The translations under genes and the position numbers were made by a program. From Bdellovibrionaceae bacterium UBA2466 (GTDB taxonomy: Bacteria; Bdellovibrionota; FAC87; UBA2466): a DNA stretch of 6,552 nucleotides. Shown here one piece after another: positions 5,704 through 6,552 of this stretch. Numbering within the stretch: the stretch's first letter is position 1; each line of letters begins with the position of its first letter. The notes below the pieces were generated by a model that made no database searches, was not told the DNA's origin, and saw nothing but the letters and a program-made list of their open reading frames with translations. The stretch is taken from the NCBI GenBank assembly GCA_002342225.1, contig DDPO01000087.1, positions 1,235 through 7,786 on the forward strand. The letters run 5' to 3'.

Positions 5704-6552
5704 GGATAATAGGCCTTATTGAGTTTTCTATTCTCAAGTGTGACTTGTTTTTGGATGCTGCCTTCAGAAAGCAAATGTCCATAAGTTTGATAAAGTCGTT
5801 CTTGGTTTTTTTGGTCCTGAGTTTTGAGCAGTCTAGTATTGTATAGCCTCGTCCCTCCCGTTCCTACGTCTCGCTGGCAATCGACATGGTAAAAGCCAAC
5901 CGAAAAACCTTTGGTCCAAGCACGAAGAGAAACCTCAGCATCATCACACATAAAGGGGCTATAGCTAAGGTCGAGCCCACCGATGTCTAAAAATTCTTTG
6001 GCTCGAAGAAAAAGTGGTGCTCGATAAGCTGTCATGGTGAACATAAAAGGTATTTGAGTGGATGGCTCTAAGAGAGTTGGATGGAAGATAGGTTCGGTTT
6101 TAGATGAGTTATCAAGATACGGATTCTTTGAGGATATATTGACACCTTGTTTGCCGCTCAAAACAAGGAGCTTAGGATAACGCTCAAATAGAGCTCTGGC
6201 TTGATGAACCCAGTCATGATTTGTTGGAGGGATGTCATCATCTTGAAGCAAGCACAGATACTTGCCCTTCGCCATGCGGATCGCTCTATCATAGGTTCGA
6301 ATTTCGTAGAGGTCGTTAGAACGTAAGAGAAAGTGGTTCTTTCCACTTAAATACTTGGGCCACTCGGCATAAGAACCATCAATAGATCCGTCATCGAGGA
6401 TGATTATTTCTTGTCCTTCGAACTGTTTGAGTCGTGAAAGAATTGGCTTTATGTTGTTTCGCTTATTAAAAAACTGAACGATAAATGTAAATTCTGGGTC
6501 TGAATGATAAATCTGGTGTTCATTTTTCTTCTTGTGGTTTCTTATTTGAGTT
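5700..6552 (-). CDS. GT2-family glycosyltransferase (partial, 5' end outside window)
   Basis: The frame is open from the right edge to a TGA at 5702-5700, giving 283 visible residues. The GT-A nucleotide-binding part is clear: FTFIVQFFNKRNNI at about 21-34, then EIIILDDGSIDGS at 48-60, the classic GT2 motif. LQDDDIPP at 102-109 holds the metal-binding DxD. Further on, GGLDLSYSPFMCDDAEVSLRAW (about 191-212) matches the acceptor-side ED-dL-R region, with DDAE as the probable catalytic-base area. Only about 20 residues precede the first strand, so little of the N-terminus is likely missing. An internal ATG at 6275 would remove the DDGS motif and is not the start. No membrane segments are visible, so it resembles a soluble chain-building transferase rather than a synthase. 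Its stop overlaps the next start in ATGA, so the two transferases are probably co-translated and act on the same glycan. Sugar specificity is unknown. Confidence 0.92.
   Translation of the reverse strand, partial: TQIRNHKKKNEHQIYHSDPEFTFIVQFFNKRNNIKPILSRLKQFEGQEIIILDDGSIDGSYAEWPKYLSGKNHFLLRSNDLYEIRTYDRAIRMAKGKYLCLLQDDDIPPTNHDWVHQARALFERYPKLLVLSGKQGVNISSKNPYLDNSSKTEPIFHPTLLEPSTQIPFMFTMTAYRAPLFLRAKEFLDIGGLDLSYSPFMCDDAEVSLRAWTKGFSVGFYHVDCQRDVGTGGTRLYNTRLLKTQDQKNQERLYQTYGHLLSEGSIQKQVTLENRKLNKAYYP

Noticed and set aside
4459..5846. Plus-strand open frames of 64-68 codons opposite the glycosyltransferase genes
   Set aside because: They are antisense shadows of the two-domain glycosyltransferase and the GT2 gene; their products match nothing recognisable.
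5700..6275. GT2 gene starting at the ATG at 6275
   Set aside because: The same frame stays open to the window edge and upstream codons encode the essential GT2 strand and the ILDDGSIDGS motif, so the internal methionine cannot be the true start.
6158..6346. A 62-codon minus-strand frame overlapping the GT2 gene
   Set aside because: It is out of frame with the GT2 motifs and has no recognisable features.

Overview
The window is a bacterial surface-polysaccharide region carrying a complete, compact gene set for making activated sulfate (PAPS). Base composition looks like low-to-mid 40s percent G+C by eye. Starts are preceded by GGAG/AAGG-type Shine-Dalgarno sequences, and FkbM, GT2, GT8 and exostosin-type enzymes sit together. 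This fits a Gram-negative (proteobacterial or Bdellovibrionota-like) chromosome, but nothing seen fixes the taxon. No tRNA, rRNA, CRISPR array or insertion sequence was seen.

Layout. Bases 1-619 (minus strand) hold the 5' part of an FkbM-family methyltransferase that runs off the left edge. A 108-base divergent intergenic region (620-727) contains candidate back-to-back promoters. Bases 728-3877 (plus strand) hold three tightly packed genes: cysC (APS kinase), cysD (ATP sulfurylase catalytic subunit) and cysN (ATP sulfurylase GTPase subunit, GTG start, 4-base overlap with cysD). The cysN stop overlaps the end of a convergent minus-strand gene by 10 bases. Bases 3868-5703 (minus) encode a two-domain glycosyltransferase, GT8-like at the N-terminus and exostosin/GT47-like at the C-terminus. 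It is joined through an ATGA overlap to a GT2 glycosyltransferase (5700-6552, minus) whose 5' end lies beyond the right edge.

How the genes fit together. CysD and CysN would make APS from ATP and sulfate, and CysC would phosphorylate APS to PAPS. No APS/PAPS or sulfite reductase is present, and the neighbours are glycan-building enzymes. The likely use of PAPS is therefore sulfation of a surface glycan, comparable in logic to rhizobial NodPQ. The sulfotransferase that would use it is not in this window.

The most unusual points are in the sulfate-activation proteins. The CysD homologue has exactly four cysteines, arranged as CC and CxxC at places corresponding to the [4Fe-4S] ligands of APS reductases, while the rest of its motifs are CysD-type. 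CysN has an elongation-factor-like P-loop and a C-terminal extension that reads as a decayed APS kinase domain without its catalytic motifs, possibly a regulatory domain like the one on fungal ATP sulfurylase. Together they suggest a divergent, possibly redox-sensitive and feedback-regulated PAPS synthesis module dedicated to polysaccharide sulfation. The function is inference; the motifs are directly visible.
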